A DNA stretch of 64,000 bases from Geitlerinema sp. PCC 7407 (lineage in GTDB: Bacteria; Cyanobacteriota; Cyanobacteriia; PCC-7407), in contig NC_019703.1 in assembly GCF_000317045.1 (NCBI RefSeq), positions 2,716,501 to 2,780,500 of the forward strand, in the 5' to 3' direction. The notes under the pieces were generated by a model. It was not told the DNA's origin. It saw only the letters and a list, made by a program, of their open reading frames with translations, and searched no databases. Of this stretch, positions 35,526-46,773 are shown piece after piece. The position numbers and the translations under genes were made by a program. Position 1 is the stretch's first letter, and every line of letters starts with the position of its first letter.

Positions 35526-37172
35526 ATGGCTGGTGAGAATATGTCTCAACCCCCCCAAGAAAACAGCCCCCCTCCACGAGATCGCCATCTGGGACATCTC
35601 CAGCGCTGGCTCATGCATCACAGCCTCTGGGCGATTTGCCTAGCACCCCTGGTTACCCAAATTGTGGGCAGCGTCTTTAATATTTGGTACAACCTCAGCC
35701 ACATCAAGCCGCTGCTGACCTCGGCGCAGCTCAGCACCTTCATCCGGGCCATCGGCCTTTTTAATGGGCTGGTCTATCCGGTTGCGATCGCCCTTTGGAT
35801 GAGCCAGATCTGGAGCTTTCGGCGGCCCCTAGCGCAGCTCCTGCGGGGGCAGGAGATCTCGCCTCGGCAGCTTTTGCGGGCTCAGCAGCGGGCCATCAAC
35901 CTGCCGTGGTATGGCAGCTTCCTAGCGGGAATCTGCTGGCTGCTGTGCATCCCGGTCTTTCTGATCGCCCTGGGCACCACCTCCGAGCCTCTCGACAGCC
36001 GCCTGTTTCTGCACCTGCCCGTCTCGATTTTGGTGGCCGCTTTCATTGCGGTCACCCACGGATTTTTCGCCATTGAGCTGGTCAGCCAGTGGCTTCTCTA
36101 TCCGATCTTTTTCCCGACCAATCAGCCCGCCGATACCCCTGGTGCTTTTCCCTTGTCGCTGCGCGGGCGGGGCCTCATGTGGGCCATTTCCGCAGGCGTC
36201 TGTCCCATTACGTCGCTGCTGCTGCTCATGCTGGCCGATCAGCCGGTTGGTGGACCGCTGCCTTGGTTCGAGCTGACGGTTGGAGCGCTGAGCATGGTTT
36301 TTGGGCTGACAACGGCCTGGATGGTGAGTCAGCAGGTGATCGAGCCCGTGCAGGCGCTGCAAAAAGCCGCGAAGTCTGTCTCCGAAGGCGATCTGGGCGT
36401 CGAGCTGACGGTGCTGCGAGCGGATGAATTTGGTCCCCTGATCGAGGAGTTCCAGGCCATGGTCAGCGAGCTACAGGAGAAACAGCGGCTCCAGGAGACC
36501 TTTGGTCGTCACGTGGGCCAGCAGGTGGCAGCGCAGATCCTGCGGCGAGATCCCAGCCTAAATGGAGTAGAGCAGGAAATCACGGTGCTTTTTGCCGATA
36601 TTCGCAACTTTACCGCTCGCTGCGCCCTCGCCTCGCCCCAGCAGATCGTGATGATGCTCAATCTCTTTTTGACGGAGATGGTGGACGTGGTGGAGGGGCA
36701 CAACGGCATGGTGAATAAGTTTTTGGGGGATGGGTTTATGGCGCTGTTTGGCATCGGCGAGGGCCAGGGCAATCACGCGGCTGACGCGGTGGCGGCGGGC
36801 CAAAGAATGCTGGCGCGGCTGGAGCCGATCAATGCTCAGCTGATGGCCCTGGGTCAGCCGCCACTGGCGATCGGCATTGGCATCCACACGGGGCGGGCCG
36901 TGGTAGGCAGCATTGGGTCCTCTCGGCGGCTGGAGTACACGGCGATCGGCGATACGGTGAATGTGGCGTCCCGCATTGAGGGCTTGACCAAGGTCCTAGA
37001 TCGGCCGCTGCTCATGAGTGAGGCGACGCGGCGATCGCTGCCTGCCAGCACCGTCACCGAGGCCCTAGCGCCGCAGCGGGTCAAGGGACAACCCCAACCC
37101 ATCGCGGTATACTGCCTCCCGGCCCCCCAAGGGGCGATCGCCCCCTTGAGCCCTTTTCCAGACCGGAGTTAG
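35526..37172 (+). CDS. Class III adenylate/guanylate cyclase with membrane and HAMP domains
   Basis: The 548-aa protein has about six membrane spans in residues 30-270. A HAMP linker follows (VIEPVQALQKAAKSVSEGDLGVEL, about 273-296), then a catalytic cyclase domain from about 345. Metal-binding aspartates are in VLFADIRNFT and in NKFLGDGFMALFG; the transition-state region is YTAIGDTVNVASRIEG. This is the usual cyanobacterial CyaA-like layout, making cAMP (or cGMP) in response to an unknown membrane-sensed cue. The last 18 residues (GAIAPLSPFPDRS) are coded by a HIP1-centred repeat similar to one in gpsA. A second in-frame ATG lies at 35541. Confidence 0.88.
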   Translation: MAGENMSQPPQENSPPPRDRHLGHLQRWLMHHSLWAICLAPLVTQIVGSVFNIWYNLSHIKPLLTSAQLSTFIRAIGLFNGLVYPVAIALWMSQIWSFRRPLAQLLRGQEISPRQLLRAQQRAINLPWYGSFLAGICWLLCIPVFLIALGTTSEPLDSRLFLHLPVSILVAAFIAVTHGFFAIELVSQWLLYPIFFPTNQPADTPGAFPLSLRGRGLMWAISAGVCPITSLLLLMLADQPVGGPLPWFELTVGALSMVFGLTTAWMVSQQVIEPVQALQKAAKSVSEGDLGVELTVLRADEFGPLIEEFQAMVSELQEKQRLQETFGRHVGQQVAAQILRRDPSLNGVEQEITVLFADIRNFTARCALASPQQIVMMLNLFLTEMVDVVEGHNGMVNKFLGDGFMALFGIGEGQGNHAADAVAAGQRMLARLEPINAQLMALGQPPLAIGIGIHTGRAVVGSIGSSRRLEYTAIGDTVNVASRIEGLTKVLDRPLLMSEATRRSLPASTVTEALAPQRVKGQPQPIAVYCLPAPQGAIAPLSPFPDRS

Positions 37173-37216
37173 CCCCCTATGTCGCTGCTGTTCACTGCCC
37201 CCAAGGATCGATTTTT

Positions 37217-38989
37217 ATGCGCATGATCACCACCGAGGTTTTGGTTGTCGGGGGGGGCACCGGCGGCACAGCAGCAGCGATTCAGGCAGCCCGGCAGGGC
37301 GCGAAAACGGTCTTGGTGAGCGAGTTTCCCTGGCTGGGCGGCATGCTGACCAGCGCGGGCGTCCCGGCCCCGGATGGTCACGAGCTAGCCGCCTTCCAGA
37401 CGGGGCTGTGGGGGGCTTTCTTGCAGGCGCTGCGACAGCGGCAGCCCGAGGGCCTGGATCACGCCTGGGTGAGCTTTTTCACCTACGATCCGCGCGTTGG
37501 CGCCCAGATTTTTCGGGACTGGGCGGCGGCCCTGCCCAATCTCCAGTGGATTGTCGATTCGGCGCCCCGGGCCGTGCTGCGGGAGGGCGATCGCGTGGTG
37601 GGGGTGGAGTTTGAAGGGCTGACGGTGCGATCGCAGATCACTCTGGACGGCACCGAGCTGGGCGACCTGCTGGCCCTGGGAGACATTCCCCACCGCTGGG
37701 GCTGGGAGTGGCGCAGCCAGTGGCAAGAGCCCAGCGCTCCCGAGGAGCCGATTTCCCTTTCGGATCTGTACTCGGTGCAGGCCCCCACCTGGATCACGAT
37801 TTTGCAGGACTTTGGGGAGGGGGCGATCGCGCCAGAGATCCCCGCGCCGCCCAACTACAGCGCCCACGGCTTCGACGGCACCTGGGACTACTGGGGGCCG
37901 GAGAAATTTCTCGACTATGGCCGCCTGCCGGGCGATCGCTTCATGCTCAACTGGCCCTTTCGCGGCAATGACTACGGCATCGGCCTCGATCGCCTGATCG
38001 AGAGCCCCACCGCGCGATCGCAGTTTTATCAAGAGGCCCGCTGGTACACTCAGGGCTTTGCCCACTACCTCCAGAGCCAGCTCGGGCGGCGCTACAGTCT
38101 GGCCGAGATTTTCCCCGCCCTGCCCAACTCCCTCGGCGGAGGCGGCTACGCGCTGCACCCCTACTTCCGCGAAAGCCGACGCCTTCAGGGTCTGGCCACG
38201 GTGCGCGAGCAGGATATTTTGCCCTTGCCCGAGGGCCAAGTCGCCCCGCTGCCCTTTGATGACAGCGGCCGGTCTAGCGCGATCGCCCTGGGCAACTACG
38301 CCAACGACCACCACTATCCCGGCTACGATCTGCGCCTCCAGCCCAAATCGATTCGCTGGGGGGGGCGCTGGACCGGCACCCCCTTTGCCTTGCCCTACGG
38401 CTGCCTAGTGCCTGCCGCCGTCGACGGCCTGCTGGTGTGCGAAAAAAATATTGCTGTGTCCCACATCGCCAATGGCGCGACCCGTCTCCAGCCCGCCGTG
38501 CTGAGCCTGGGTCAGGCCGCCGGCATGGCCGCCGCCCTCTGCGTCCAGGCTGGCTGTCAGCCCCGCGATCTGCCGGTAGCCTCTCTCCAAGAGGCCCTGC
38601 TGACGGATCCTGTCGCGCCCGTGGCGATCGCCCCTCTGTTCAATCTCCTGCCCGACCATCCTGAATGGCTGCGCTGGCAGCGGCACTATCTGGCGAATCC
38701 AGACACCTACCCTGCCACCGGCTACGCTCCCATCGCTGAAGGCAAGCCGCCTGAAATTCAGCGGGCGATCGCCCCGGCCCAGTCCACCACAGGCCAGTTT
38801 CAGCGCCTCGGTCCCCAGGAGTATCAGCTTTCTACCCCTGACCAAACCTGGCAGCTCGTCACCCTCTGGGCCGACCTCGATCGCCAGCTCGCCGAGTACC
38901 CCGACCAGCAGCCAGCGACGGTCTGGGGCCACCGCAATCTCGCTGGTCCCTGGATCGTCGTCGAGGCTCTCAGCGCCCCGGGCTCCTAG
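37217..38989 (+). CDS. FAD-dependent oxidoreductase
   Basis: The 590-aa protein starts with a clear FAD dinucleotide-binding motif, VLVVGGGTGGTAAAIQAARQG, and a second flavin contact in TLDGTELGDLLALG. The C-terminal part contains GATRLQPAVLSLGQAAGMAAA, typical of the FAD_oxidored (PF12831) family. No signal peptide is present. The substrate is unknown. It ends 4 bp inside the convergent 149-aa gene on the other strand. Confidence 0.8.
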   Translation: MRMITTEVLVVGGGTGGTAAAIQAARQGAKTVLVSEFPWLGGMLTSAGVPAPDGHELAAFQTGLWGAFLQALRQRQPEGLDHAWVSFFTYDPRVGAQIFRDWAAALPNLQWIVDSAPRAVLREGDRVVGVEFEGLTVRSQITLDGTELGDLLALGDIPHRWGWEWRSQWQEPSAPEEPISLSDLYSVQAPTWITILQDFGEGAIAPEIPAPPNYSAHGFDGTWDYWGPEKFLDYGRLPGDRFMLNWPFRGNDYGIGLDRLIESPTARSQFYQEARWYTQGFAHYLQSQLGRRYSLAEIFPALPNSLGGGGYALHPYFRESRRLQGLATVREQDILPLPEGQVAPLPFDDSGRSSAIALGNYANDHHYPGYDLRLQPKSIRWGGRWTGTPFALPYGCLVPAAVDGLLVCEKNIAVSHIANGATRLQPAVLSLGQAAGMAAALCVQAGCQPRDLPVASLQEALLTDPVAPVAIAPLFNLLPDHPEWLRWQRHYLANPDTYPATGYAPIAEGKPPEIQRAIAPAQSTTGQFQRLGPQEYQLSTPDQTWQLVTLWADLDRQLAEYPDQQPATVWGHRNLAGPWIVVEALSAPGS

Positions 38990-39435
38990 GCTCCGGCTTG
39001 TTGTTTGCGGCGGGCCTCCGCCTCAAACCACGCAATGATTTGATCCACCGTCAGAGCAGCCACCGTTGTTTCAGCCATTTCTGCCGCCGCCGTCAGGGGG
39101 CGCACCGACGCCAAGATTAGTCGGCTATAGAACGACTGAAATGACTCGTCTAGGTCTAGAGATTCTTGGGCCGCTGGGTCCTGGGCCAGCCAGTCGGTGA
39201 TTTGCTCCGGGGTCACCTGGGCGATCGCCGCGTCCGCCGCCGCGACTTGGCGCAGCACCCGCAGCGAATAGATCGCAACCCGCGCCGAAAACTTGTCTCG
39301 CGACGACATCAGCGCCCCATCTACCTGAGCCGACTCCTCAGGCAGCAGCATCTGGGAAAACGAAGATTGCACATCAAACATAGAATTTACGAGGAAAAGG
39401 TCCTGTGGGCCGAGAGCCGCCAAGCGCCCCAGCAT
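38986..39435 (-). CDS. Hypothetical 149-aa protein next to sufR
   Basis: I do not recognise the family. The protein is acidic and helical, with Ala-rich segments and no membrane span. The start is set by a GGGAGGT ribosome-binding site just before the ATG at 39435. It lies immediately downstream of sufR on the same strand (14 bp gap), so it is probably co-transcribed with it. Its 3' end overlaps the end of the FAD oxidoreductase gene by 4 bp. Confidence 0.7.
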   Translation of the reverse strand: MLGRLAALGPQDLFLVNSMFDVQSSFSQMLLPEESAQVDGALMSSRDKFSARVAIYSLRVLRQVAAADAAIAQVTPEQITDWLAQDPAAQESLDLDESFQSFYSRLILASVRPLTAAAEMAETTVAALTVDQIIAWFEAEARRKQQAGA

Positions 39436-39449
39436 CCGACCTCCCAAGC

Positions 39450-40100
39450 TTAGCGCGCCCGGATCAAATAGCCGCAGCGGTGCTCCCCGTCGATCAGCCA
39501 GTGCGTTCGCTCCACCGCGCAGTCAGGCAGCGCCGCGCTAAACATCTCTAGCTCGTGGCCGCACACGCTCGGAAACGACTCCGCAATATCAGAAATCGCG
39601 CAGTTGTATTCTGTAATGACGTAGCCCTCTGCTTCATCGCCGCTGGCATCGGCCGGATACCACTCCGCCATATAGCCCTCGGCCCGCCGCAACTCCACCA
39701 GCAGCGCCACGCGATCGCGCACCGAGCCCCCATTGTGCAGGCGATCGCGATATTCTTGGGCCTTGCGCTCCCACTGCTTGCGCAAAATGCTGCTCACCTG
39801 CTCCTGGCCCACCGTCTGCGCCAGCGTGTCCAGCAGCGACATCGCAAACTCCCCGTAGCGATCGGGAAAGCGATCGCGCCCCTGGCGACTCAGCTGATAC
39901 ACGTGCTGCGGTCGGCCCATCCCCGCCTGCACACTCTGGTACTGGATCAGCCCCTCCGCCTCCAGATCCTTTAGGTGGCGACGGATCGCCTGAGGACTAA
40001 TCTCAAGGGTCTCAGCCAGTTCCTGGGCCGTCGCTTGACCCTGCTTCAGCAAACGTTGGAGGATATCTTGCTTAGTAGAAGGATGCTGCGAAGTCGCCAT
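39450..40100 (-). CDS. sufR: SufR, iron-sulfur-sensing repressor of the suf operon
   Basis: The 216-aa DeoR/ArsR-like winged-helix regulator has its DNA-binding helix in ATAQELAETLEISPQAIRRHL. The C-terminal third carries four cysteines spaced C-x12-C-x13-C-x14-C (YNC, SVC, PDC, HRC), exactly the SufR Fe-S ligand pattern. SufR represses sufBCDS when it holds its cluster. I start at ATG 40100 (MATSQHPSTKQDIL), matching known SufR; the frame continues 13 codons upstream. It is transcribed divergently from ftrC and suf, as in other cyanobacteria. Confidence 0.95.
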   Translation of the reverse strand: MATSQHPSTKQDILQRLLKQGQATAQELAETLEISPQAIRRHLKDLEAEGLIQYQSVQAGMGRPQHVYQLSRQGRDRFPDRYGEFAMSLLDTLAQTVGQEQVSSILRKQWERKAQEYRDRLHNGGSVRDRVALLVELRRAEGYMAEWYPADASGDEAEGYVITEYNCAISDIAESFPSVCGHELEMFSAALPDCAVERTHWLIDGEHRCGYLIRAR

Positions 40101-40213
40101 CGTTTTCCTTGCCATAATCGCTGCCCCGGCGCCCAACAACCCACTGTGAACTGCAACCGGCTGATTACTTTGACAACTTGAACATTTCCAAAGTAACCTA
40201 CAATGGAGTTAAG

Positions 40214-40227
40214 CAACAAATAAGTTG
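40214..40227. promoter_or_regulatory. SufR-type operator, CAAC-N6-GTTG
   Basis: The inverted repeat CAAC (40214-40217), six A/T bases, GTTG (40224-40227) matches the high-affinity SufR site described between sufR and sufB in Synechocystis. It lies 114 bp upstream of the sufR start and 54 bp upstream of ftrC, so it can control both directions. The repeat is symmetric one base further on one side (CAACAA/TTGTT). A TACAAT box at 40199-40204 lies just beside it. Confidence 0.8.
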
Positions 40228-40280
40228 TTTTAACCCAAGATTATCACGCAAGCCAACCGTTCGTTCCACTTCTTGACTCG

Positions 40281-40643
40281 ATGACCTCACAGACCCAGAC
40301 CACTCAAGCCACAGAGAAAAGCCTGGAAGCCATGCGGCACTTCGCTGAGACCTATGCCAAGCGAACAGGCACCTACTTTTGTGCGGATCTGAGCATCACC
40401 GCCGTCGTCATAGAAGGTCTTGCCAAGCACAAAGACGACCTCGGCGCTCCGCTGTGTCCCTGTCGGCACTACGACGACAAAGAAGCTGAAGCTTCAGCAG
40501 CCTTTTGGAACTGCCCCTGCGTCCCCATGCGCGAGCGCAAAGAGTGCCACTGCATGCTCTTTTTGACGCCCGAAAACGAGTTCGCAGGCCAGCAGCAAGA
40601 GATCTCTTTCGAGCAGATCCGCCAAACCACGAGCCAATACTAA
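40281..40643 (+). CDS. ftrC: Ferredoxin-thioredoxin reductase, catalytic beta chain
   Basis: The 120-aa protein carries the [4Fe-4S] and redox-disulfide cysteines of FTR: C34, the pair C59-P-C61, C78-P-C80 and C89-H-C91, i.e. the CPC-x16-CPC-x8-CHC pattern. It passes electrons from photosynthetic ferredoxin to thioredoxin, activating Calvin-cycle enzymes in light. It sits between the SufR operator and sufB, so it may be under SufR control. The variable alpha chain is not in this window. Confidence 0.94.
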   Translation: MTSQTQTTQATEKSLEAMRHFAETYAKRTGTYFCADLSITAVVIEGLAKHKDDLGAPLCPCRHYDDKEAEASAAFWNCPCVPMRERKECHCMLFLTPENEFAGQQQEISFEQIRQTTSQY

Positions 40644-40866
40644 CGGGTGTATCCAGCCCTGGATACCCACCCACCCCAATCTTTACACAGCTTTTTCTTG
40701 TGCCGAACGGGCGGTTTCTCCCGCGCTAGGCCGGTGGTTTTCTAGGTCTCGTCCGCCAGCGGTCTTTTCCCAAAGCCGTTTCCAGAGGAACCTTCCATTC
40801 CATTCCATTCCACGCCCGCCTTCACGATCCTTTGAGACACTCGCAGCGAATCAGAGAACACCCGCG

Positions 40867-42303
<1,437 letters not shown>

Positions 42304-42400
42304 GGTTTTGCATTGAGGGGCGATCGCGGTTTGTGGCTTTGCGGCCCGGGCGATCGCCCTTTTCCCTCTCCCGATTGCACATCACGTTTGTCGTTCAGCA

Positions 42401-43192
42401 ATGATTATCGAGAACAGCGAAGTAATTTTGTCGGTGCGGGACCTGACCGCCGAGGTAGACGGGACGCCCATTCTCAAGGGGCTCAACCTGGAGATCAAGG
42501 CCGGAGAAATCCACGCCATCATGGGACCGAACGGCTCGGGCAAGAGCACCTTTTCCAAGATCCTGGCCGGTCACCCCGCCTACACGGTCACCGGCGGTGA
42601 CATCCTCTACAAAGGGCAGAGCCTGGTGGAGCTGGAACCGGAGGACCGGGCGCGGGCTGGGGTGTTTTTGGCCTTCCAGTATCCCATCGAGATTCCTGGC
42701 GTGAGCAATCTGGACTTTTTGCGGGTCGCCTACAACAGCCGCCGGAAGGCCCAGGGCCTCGAAGAGCTGGACGCGTTTGACTTTGATGACCTGGTGCAGA
42801 CGAAGCTGGACGTGGTGAAAATGAACCCCAACTTCCTGAGCCGCAGCGTCAATGAAGGGTTCTCGGGCGGGGAGAAAAAGCGCAACGAGATCCTGCAAAT
42901 GGCGATCCTGGAGCCCACCCTGGCGATCCTGGATGAGACCGATTCGGGTCTGGATATTGACGCGCTGAAGATTGTCGCCAACGGAGTCAATCAGCTGACC
43001 AATGAAACCAACGGCACGATCGTGATTACTCACTATCAGCGCCTGCTGGACTACATCGTGCCGGACTTTGTGCACGTGATGGAGGGAGGCCGGATCGTGA
43101 CGACGGGCGGCAAGGAACTGGCGCTAGAGCTGGAGTCCCGCGGCTACGACTGGGTGGTGGAAGAGGAAACCGCTGAGGTGGGGGCGCGATGA
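42401..43192 (+). CDS. sufC: SufC, ATPase of the Fe-S assembly complex
   Basis: The 263-aa ABC-type ATPase has Walker [10 protein letters not shown], signature [14 protein letters not shown], Walker [13 protein letters not shown] and the switch His in [11 protein letters not shown]. It powers the SufB-SufD scaffold rather than transport. The stop overlaps the sufD start (ATGATG), giving translational coupling. Confidence 0.97.
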   Translation: MIIENSEVILSVRDLTAEVDGTPILKGLNLEIKAGEIHAIMGPNGSGKSTFSKILAGHPAYTVTGGDILYKGQSLVELEPEDRARAGVFLAFQYPIEIPGVSNLDFLRVAYNSRRKAQGLEELDAFDFDDLVQTKLDVVKMNPNFLSRSVNEGFSGGEKKRNEILQMAILEPTLAILDETDSGLDIDALKIVANGVNQLTNETNGTIVITHYQRLLDYIVPDFVHVMEGGRIVTTGGKELALELESRGYDWVVEEETAEVGAR

Positions 43193-44526
43193 TGACAGTG
43201 TCTGACGTAGCAACCACGCCCCAGGCGAATGCTGAGGAAGCGCTGAGCGGATGGCTCGCCCAGGCCCCCCGCATTGACGAGGCGCGCTTTGGGGCAGAGG
43301 CGATCGCCTGGCTTCAGGGTCTGCGCGATCAGGGAGCTGCCTTCCTCAAGGAGCAGTCCTTTCCCAGTCGCCGGGATGAAGACTGGCGCTTTACCGATCT
43401 TTCGCCGCTGCTGGCGGTGCCTTTCCAGGCGGCCACGGCGTCACGGCTGACGCCGGAGGCGATCGCCCCCTTTGCAGTATCGGAGGCCGAGCAGAGCCGC
43501 TTGGTCCTGGTCAATGGCGTCTACGCGCCGGAGCTATCGGCGATCGCAGGTTTGCCCGCCGGGGCCTTTGTTGGCAGCCTGGCGGATTTGCCCGCTGAGC
43601 GGCAAAGCGCCCTCCAAGATTATCTGGCCAAGCAGCACGGGGGCGAAGAGCGCTTCACCGCCCTCAACACCAGCCATTTTCAGGACGTGGCGGTGGTATG
43701 GCTGCCCCACAATGCCGTGATCGAGGCCCCGATTCATCTGCTGCTGGTGGCTACGGCCTCTGAAGCGGCGCTGATTTCCCCTCGGTGCCTGGTGGTGGCC
43801 GAAACCGGCAGCGCCTTGACCCTGGTGGAGGACTTTGTGACGGTGGGCGATGGGCCGCACTGGACCAATGCGGTCACCGAGGTGTGGGTCCAAGCAAACG
43901 CTCAGGTCAATCACACCCGGATTCAGCGGGAGGCGATCGCCGCCTTTCACATCGGCAAAACCGCCGTCTCCCAGGGGCGCGACAGCCGCTACACCTGCAA
44001 CGCCATCAGCCTCGGCGGCCAAATCTCGCGCCACCATCTGGAGGTCTTGCAGCAGGGTGAGCAAACCCATCTGGCCCTCAACGGCCTCACCGTCGCCAGC
44101 GGTACCCAGCTCGCCGACACCCACAGCCTGATCCAGTACACCCAGCCCTACGGCGCCAGCGATCAGCTCCACAAGTGCATCGTGGGCGATCGCGCTCGCG
44201 CCGTGTTTAATGGCCGCATCTCGGTTCCCAAGGCCGCTCAGCTCACCAACGCCGCCCAGCTTAGCCGCAACTTGCTGCTCTCGCCCAAGGCGCGGGTCGA
44301 CACCAAGCCCCAGCTAGAAATCGTGGCAGACAACGTGAAATGCTCCCACGGCGCTACGGTCAGCCAGCTAGACACCGACGAGGTGTTTTATCTGCAAAGC
44401 CGCGGCATTGACCAGGGGAGTGCCCAGGAGCTGCTGATCTACGCCTTCGCGGCCGAGATCCTCGAGCGCGTGCCGGTTCCCTCGATCCGCCAGGCCCTCG
44501 CCGCCCAAGCCACCCAAAATCACTAA
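43189..44526 (+). CDS. sufD: SufD, Fe-S assembly scaffold partner of SufB
   Basis: This 445-aa SufB/D-family protein carries [13 protein letters not shown] near the N-terminus. The C-terminal beta-helix has [21 protein letters not shown] and [17 protein letters not shown]. It forms the SufB-SufC2-SufD complex. It starts 4 bp inside sufC and is followed by a hairpin before sufS. Confidence 0.96.
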   Translation: MMTVSDVATTPQANAEEALSGWLAQAPRIDEARFGAEAIAWLQGLRDQGAAFLKEQSFPSRRDEDWRFTDLSPLLAVPFQAATASRLTPEAIAPFAVSEAEQSRLVLVNGVYAPELSAIAGLPAGAFVGSLADLPAERQSALQDYLAKQHGGEERFTALNTSHFQDVAVVWLPHNAVIEAPIHLLLVATASEAALISPRCLVVAETGSALTLVEDFVTVGDGPHWTNAVTEVWVQANAQVNHTRIQREAIAAFHIGKTAVSQGRDSRYTCNAISLGGQISRHHLEVLQQGEQTHLALNGLTVASGTQLADTHSLIQYTQPYGASDQLHKCIVGDRARAVFNGRISVPKAAQLTNAAQLSRNLLLSPKARVDTKPQLEIVADNVKCSHGATVSQLDTDEVFYLQSRGIDQGSAQELLIYAFAAEILERVPVPSIRQALAAQATQNH

Positions 44527-44532
44527 ACTGGA

Positions 44533-44570
44533 GGCAAAGGCCGATCCTGGGTCAAGGATCGCCTTTTGCC
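44533..44570 (+). terminator. Hairpin between sufD and sufS
   Basis: Arms GGCAAAGGCCGATCC and GGATCGCCTTTTGCC pair at 13 of 15 positions around an 8-nt loop. There is no long T tract after it, so it may be an attenuator or processing site rather than a full terminator. Confidence 0.5.
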
Positions 44571-44600
44571 GCTTCATGTCCCCCTCCACGCTTCCCCGCC

Positions 44601-45863
44601 ATGACCTTCACCCAAGCTAGAAGCCTCGCAGAAGCAGTCCGCAAAGACTTTCCGATTCTCAATCAGGAAGTCCACGGCAAGCCCCTGGTCTACCTCGACA
44701 ACGCTGCCACTTCCCAAAAGCCCCAGGCGGTGCTGGACGCGCTCCGGCACTACTATGAACGCGACAACGCCAACGTCCATCGGGGCGTCCATACCCTGAG
44801 CGCTCGGGCCACCGATGCCTACGAAGGGGCGCGGGAGAAGGTCGCGCGCTTTGTGAATGCGGCGTCGTCCCAGGAGATTGTCTACACGCGCAACGCGACG
44901 GAGGCGATCAACTTGGTGGCCTACGCCTGGGGACAGCAAAATCTGGGGCCAGGAGACGAAATCATTCTGTCGGTGATGGAGCACCACAGCAACCTGATTC
45001 CGTGGCAGATGGTAGCCCAGCGGACCGGGGCGGTGCTGAAGTTTGTCGGTCTCGACAGCAATGAAGGCTTTGACTTGGAGCAGTATCGCGCTCTGGTGGG
45101 CGATCGCACCAAGCTGGTGTCTGTGGTCCACGTTTCCAATACCCTAGGCTGCGTCAATCCGGTGAAAGAAATCGCCGCGATCGCCCATCAGCACGGGGCG
45201 CGGGTGCTCATCGACGCCTGCCAGAGCGTGCCCCACATGCCCATTGATGTCCAAGACATCGACTGCGACTGGCTGGTCGCCTCGGGCCACAAGATGTGCG
45301 CGCCGACCGGGATCGGCTTCCTCTACGGCAAGCGCGAGGTGCTGCGCGCCATGCCGCCCTTTTTGGGCGGCGGCGAAATGATCGCCGATGTGTTCCTCGA
45401 CCACGCCACCTACGCGGACCTGCCCCACAAGTTCGAAGCAGGCACTCCGGCCATCGGGGAGGCGATCGCCCTGGGAGCCGCCGTCGACTACCTAATGGGC
45501 CTAGGCATGGACACCATCTACGCCTACGAAAAAGAGCTGACCCGCTATTTGTTTGACCAGTTGCAGCCCCTCTCCCAGGTGCGCATCTATGGTCCCAAAC
45601 CCGCCGCCGACGGCAGCGGTCGAGCCGCTCTTGCCTCCTTTACTGCAGGGGACGTCCATCCCCACGACCTATCGACCATCCTGGACCAAGCAGGCGTCGC
45701 CATTCGGGCTGGCCACCACTGCACCCAGCCCCTGCACCGCCACATCCAGGCCCAGTCCACCGCCCGGGCTAGCCTCTACTTCTACAACACCCGTGAAGAA
45801 GTAGACGTCTTTATTGCGGCCCTCAATGAGGCGATCGAGTTCTTCGGGGGCATCTTCGGCTAG
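44601..45863 (+). CDS. sufS: SufS, group II cysteine desulfurase
   Basis: The 420-aa PLP enzyme takes sulfur from cysteine for cluster assembly. The N-terminus has [18 protein letters not shown]. The PLP lysine lies in [18 protein letters not shown], and the catalytic cysteine in [14 protein letters not shown], a SufS-type (not NifS-type) active site. It ends the suf gene string, followed by a strong terminator. Confidence 0.97.
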   Translation: MTFTQARSLAEAVRKDFPILNQEVHGKPLVYLDNAATSQKPQAVLDALRHYYERDNANVHRGVHTLSARATDAYEGAREKVARFVNAASSQEIVYTRNATEAINLVAYAWGQQNLGPGDEIILSVMEHHSNLIPWQMVAQRTGAVLKFVGLDSNEGFDLEQYRALVGDRTKLVSVVHVSNTLGCVNPVKEIAAIAHQHGARVLIDACQSVPHMPIDVQDIDCDWLVASGHKMCAPTGIGFLYGKREVLRAMPPFLGGGEMIADVFLDHATYADLPHKFEAGTPAIGEAIALGAAVDYLMGLGMDTIYAYEKELTRYLFDQLQPLSQVRIYGPKPAADGSGRAALASFTAGDVHPHDLSTILDQAGVAIRAGHHCTQPLHRHIQAQSTARASLYFYNTREEVDVFIAALNEAIEFFGGIFG

Positions 45864-45888
45864 CGTCCGCTCACCTGAGAAAACGCTG

Positions 45889-45915
45889 GGGCATCGCGAT
45901 GGCGATGCCCTTTTT
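45889..45915 (+). terminator. Rho-independent terminator after sufS
   Basis: A 9-bp perfect stem GGGCATCGC / GCGATGCCC surrounds a 4-nt loop and is followed by five T's. Confidence 0.9.
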
Positions 45916-46074
45916 ATTGCGAAAATGGGGCGAAAACGCCGCTGCGACCGAGATTATGTCAAGTTGTTTGAAGTTTTGTCGCTCTATCGACAAGGCGGTC
46001 AAAACCCTGCGGTACACTACCCTTAACTTCGCAGCGATCGCGGCCAAGCCTTGTGTTTAGCCGCTTTGCTGTGA

Positions 46075-46362
<288 letters not shown>

Positions 46363-46483
46363 TTCGCCAACGCTCGTTTCCTTAGTCAAATGTTCGGACC
46401 AGGGTTGTTCTGAACTTAAAAATCCGTTTAAACGCAATTTCTTTACCAAGCCTGCGTTTTACAACGATTCTCGCAGTCAGATT

Positions 46484-46556
46484 CGGGGGAGTTTCCACCC
46501 CCGCTTTTTTATGCCCAAAAATTGGGTGCGCCGCAACCGCTGGGGCACCCAATTTT
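46484..46556 (+). terminator. Two consecutive terminator hairpins after psaC
   Basis: The first is CGGGGG (46484-46489) and CCCCCG (46498-46503) followed by six T's. The second has 12-bp arms AAAATTGGGTGC (46518-46529) and GCACCCAATTTT (46545-46556). The rest of the 410-bp gap before glmS has no convincing gene. Confidence 0.85.
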
Positions 46557-46773
46557 GTTTGGTCTCCGTCGCTCACCCTTGACGCTGGCCAAATTTCCCC
46601 GCCATGATCCAAGGCAGCTTGGGACAGCCCCCTGCCCCCCAGGCCCCCGCGCTGACGCTCCGCTTTCAGCCTCTCTCCAGAGCCTGAAACAGTCTCCCCG
46701 ACAGGGCTCCAGGGTATATAATGCGTAGCGTCAACGGCGGGAGCAGATCGCCCATCAACGGAGTTAGATTTCC

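Noticed and set aside
40150-40200. Second SufR-type site near CAAC at 40154 and 40174
   Set aside because: Neither CAAC has a GTTG at the required 6-bp spacing.
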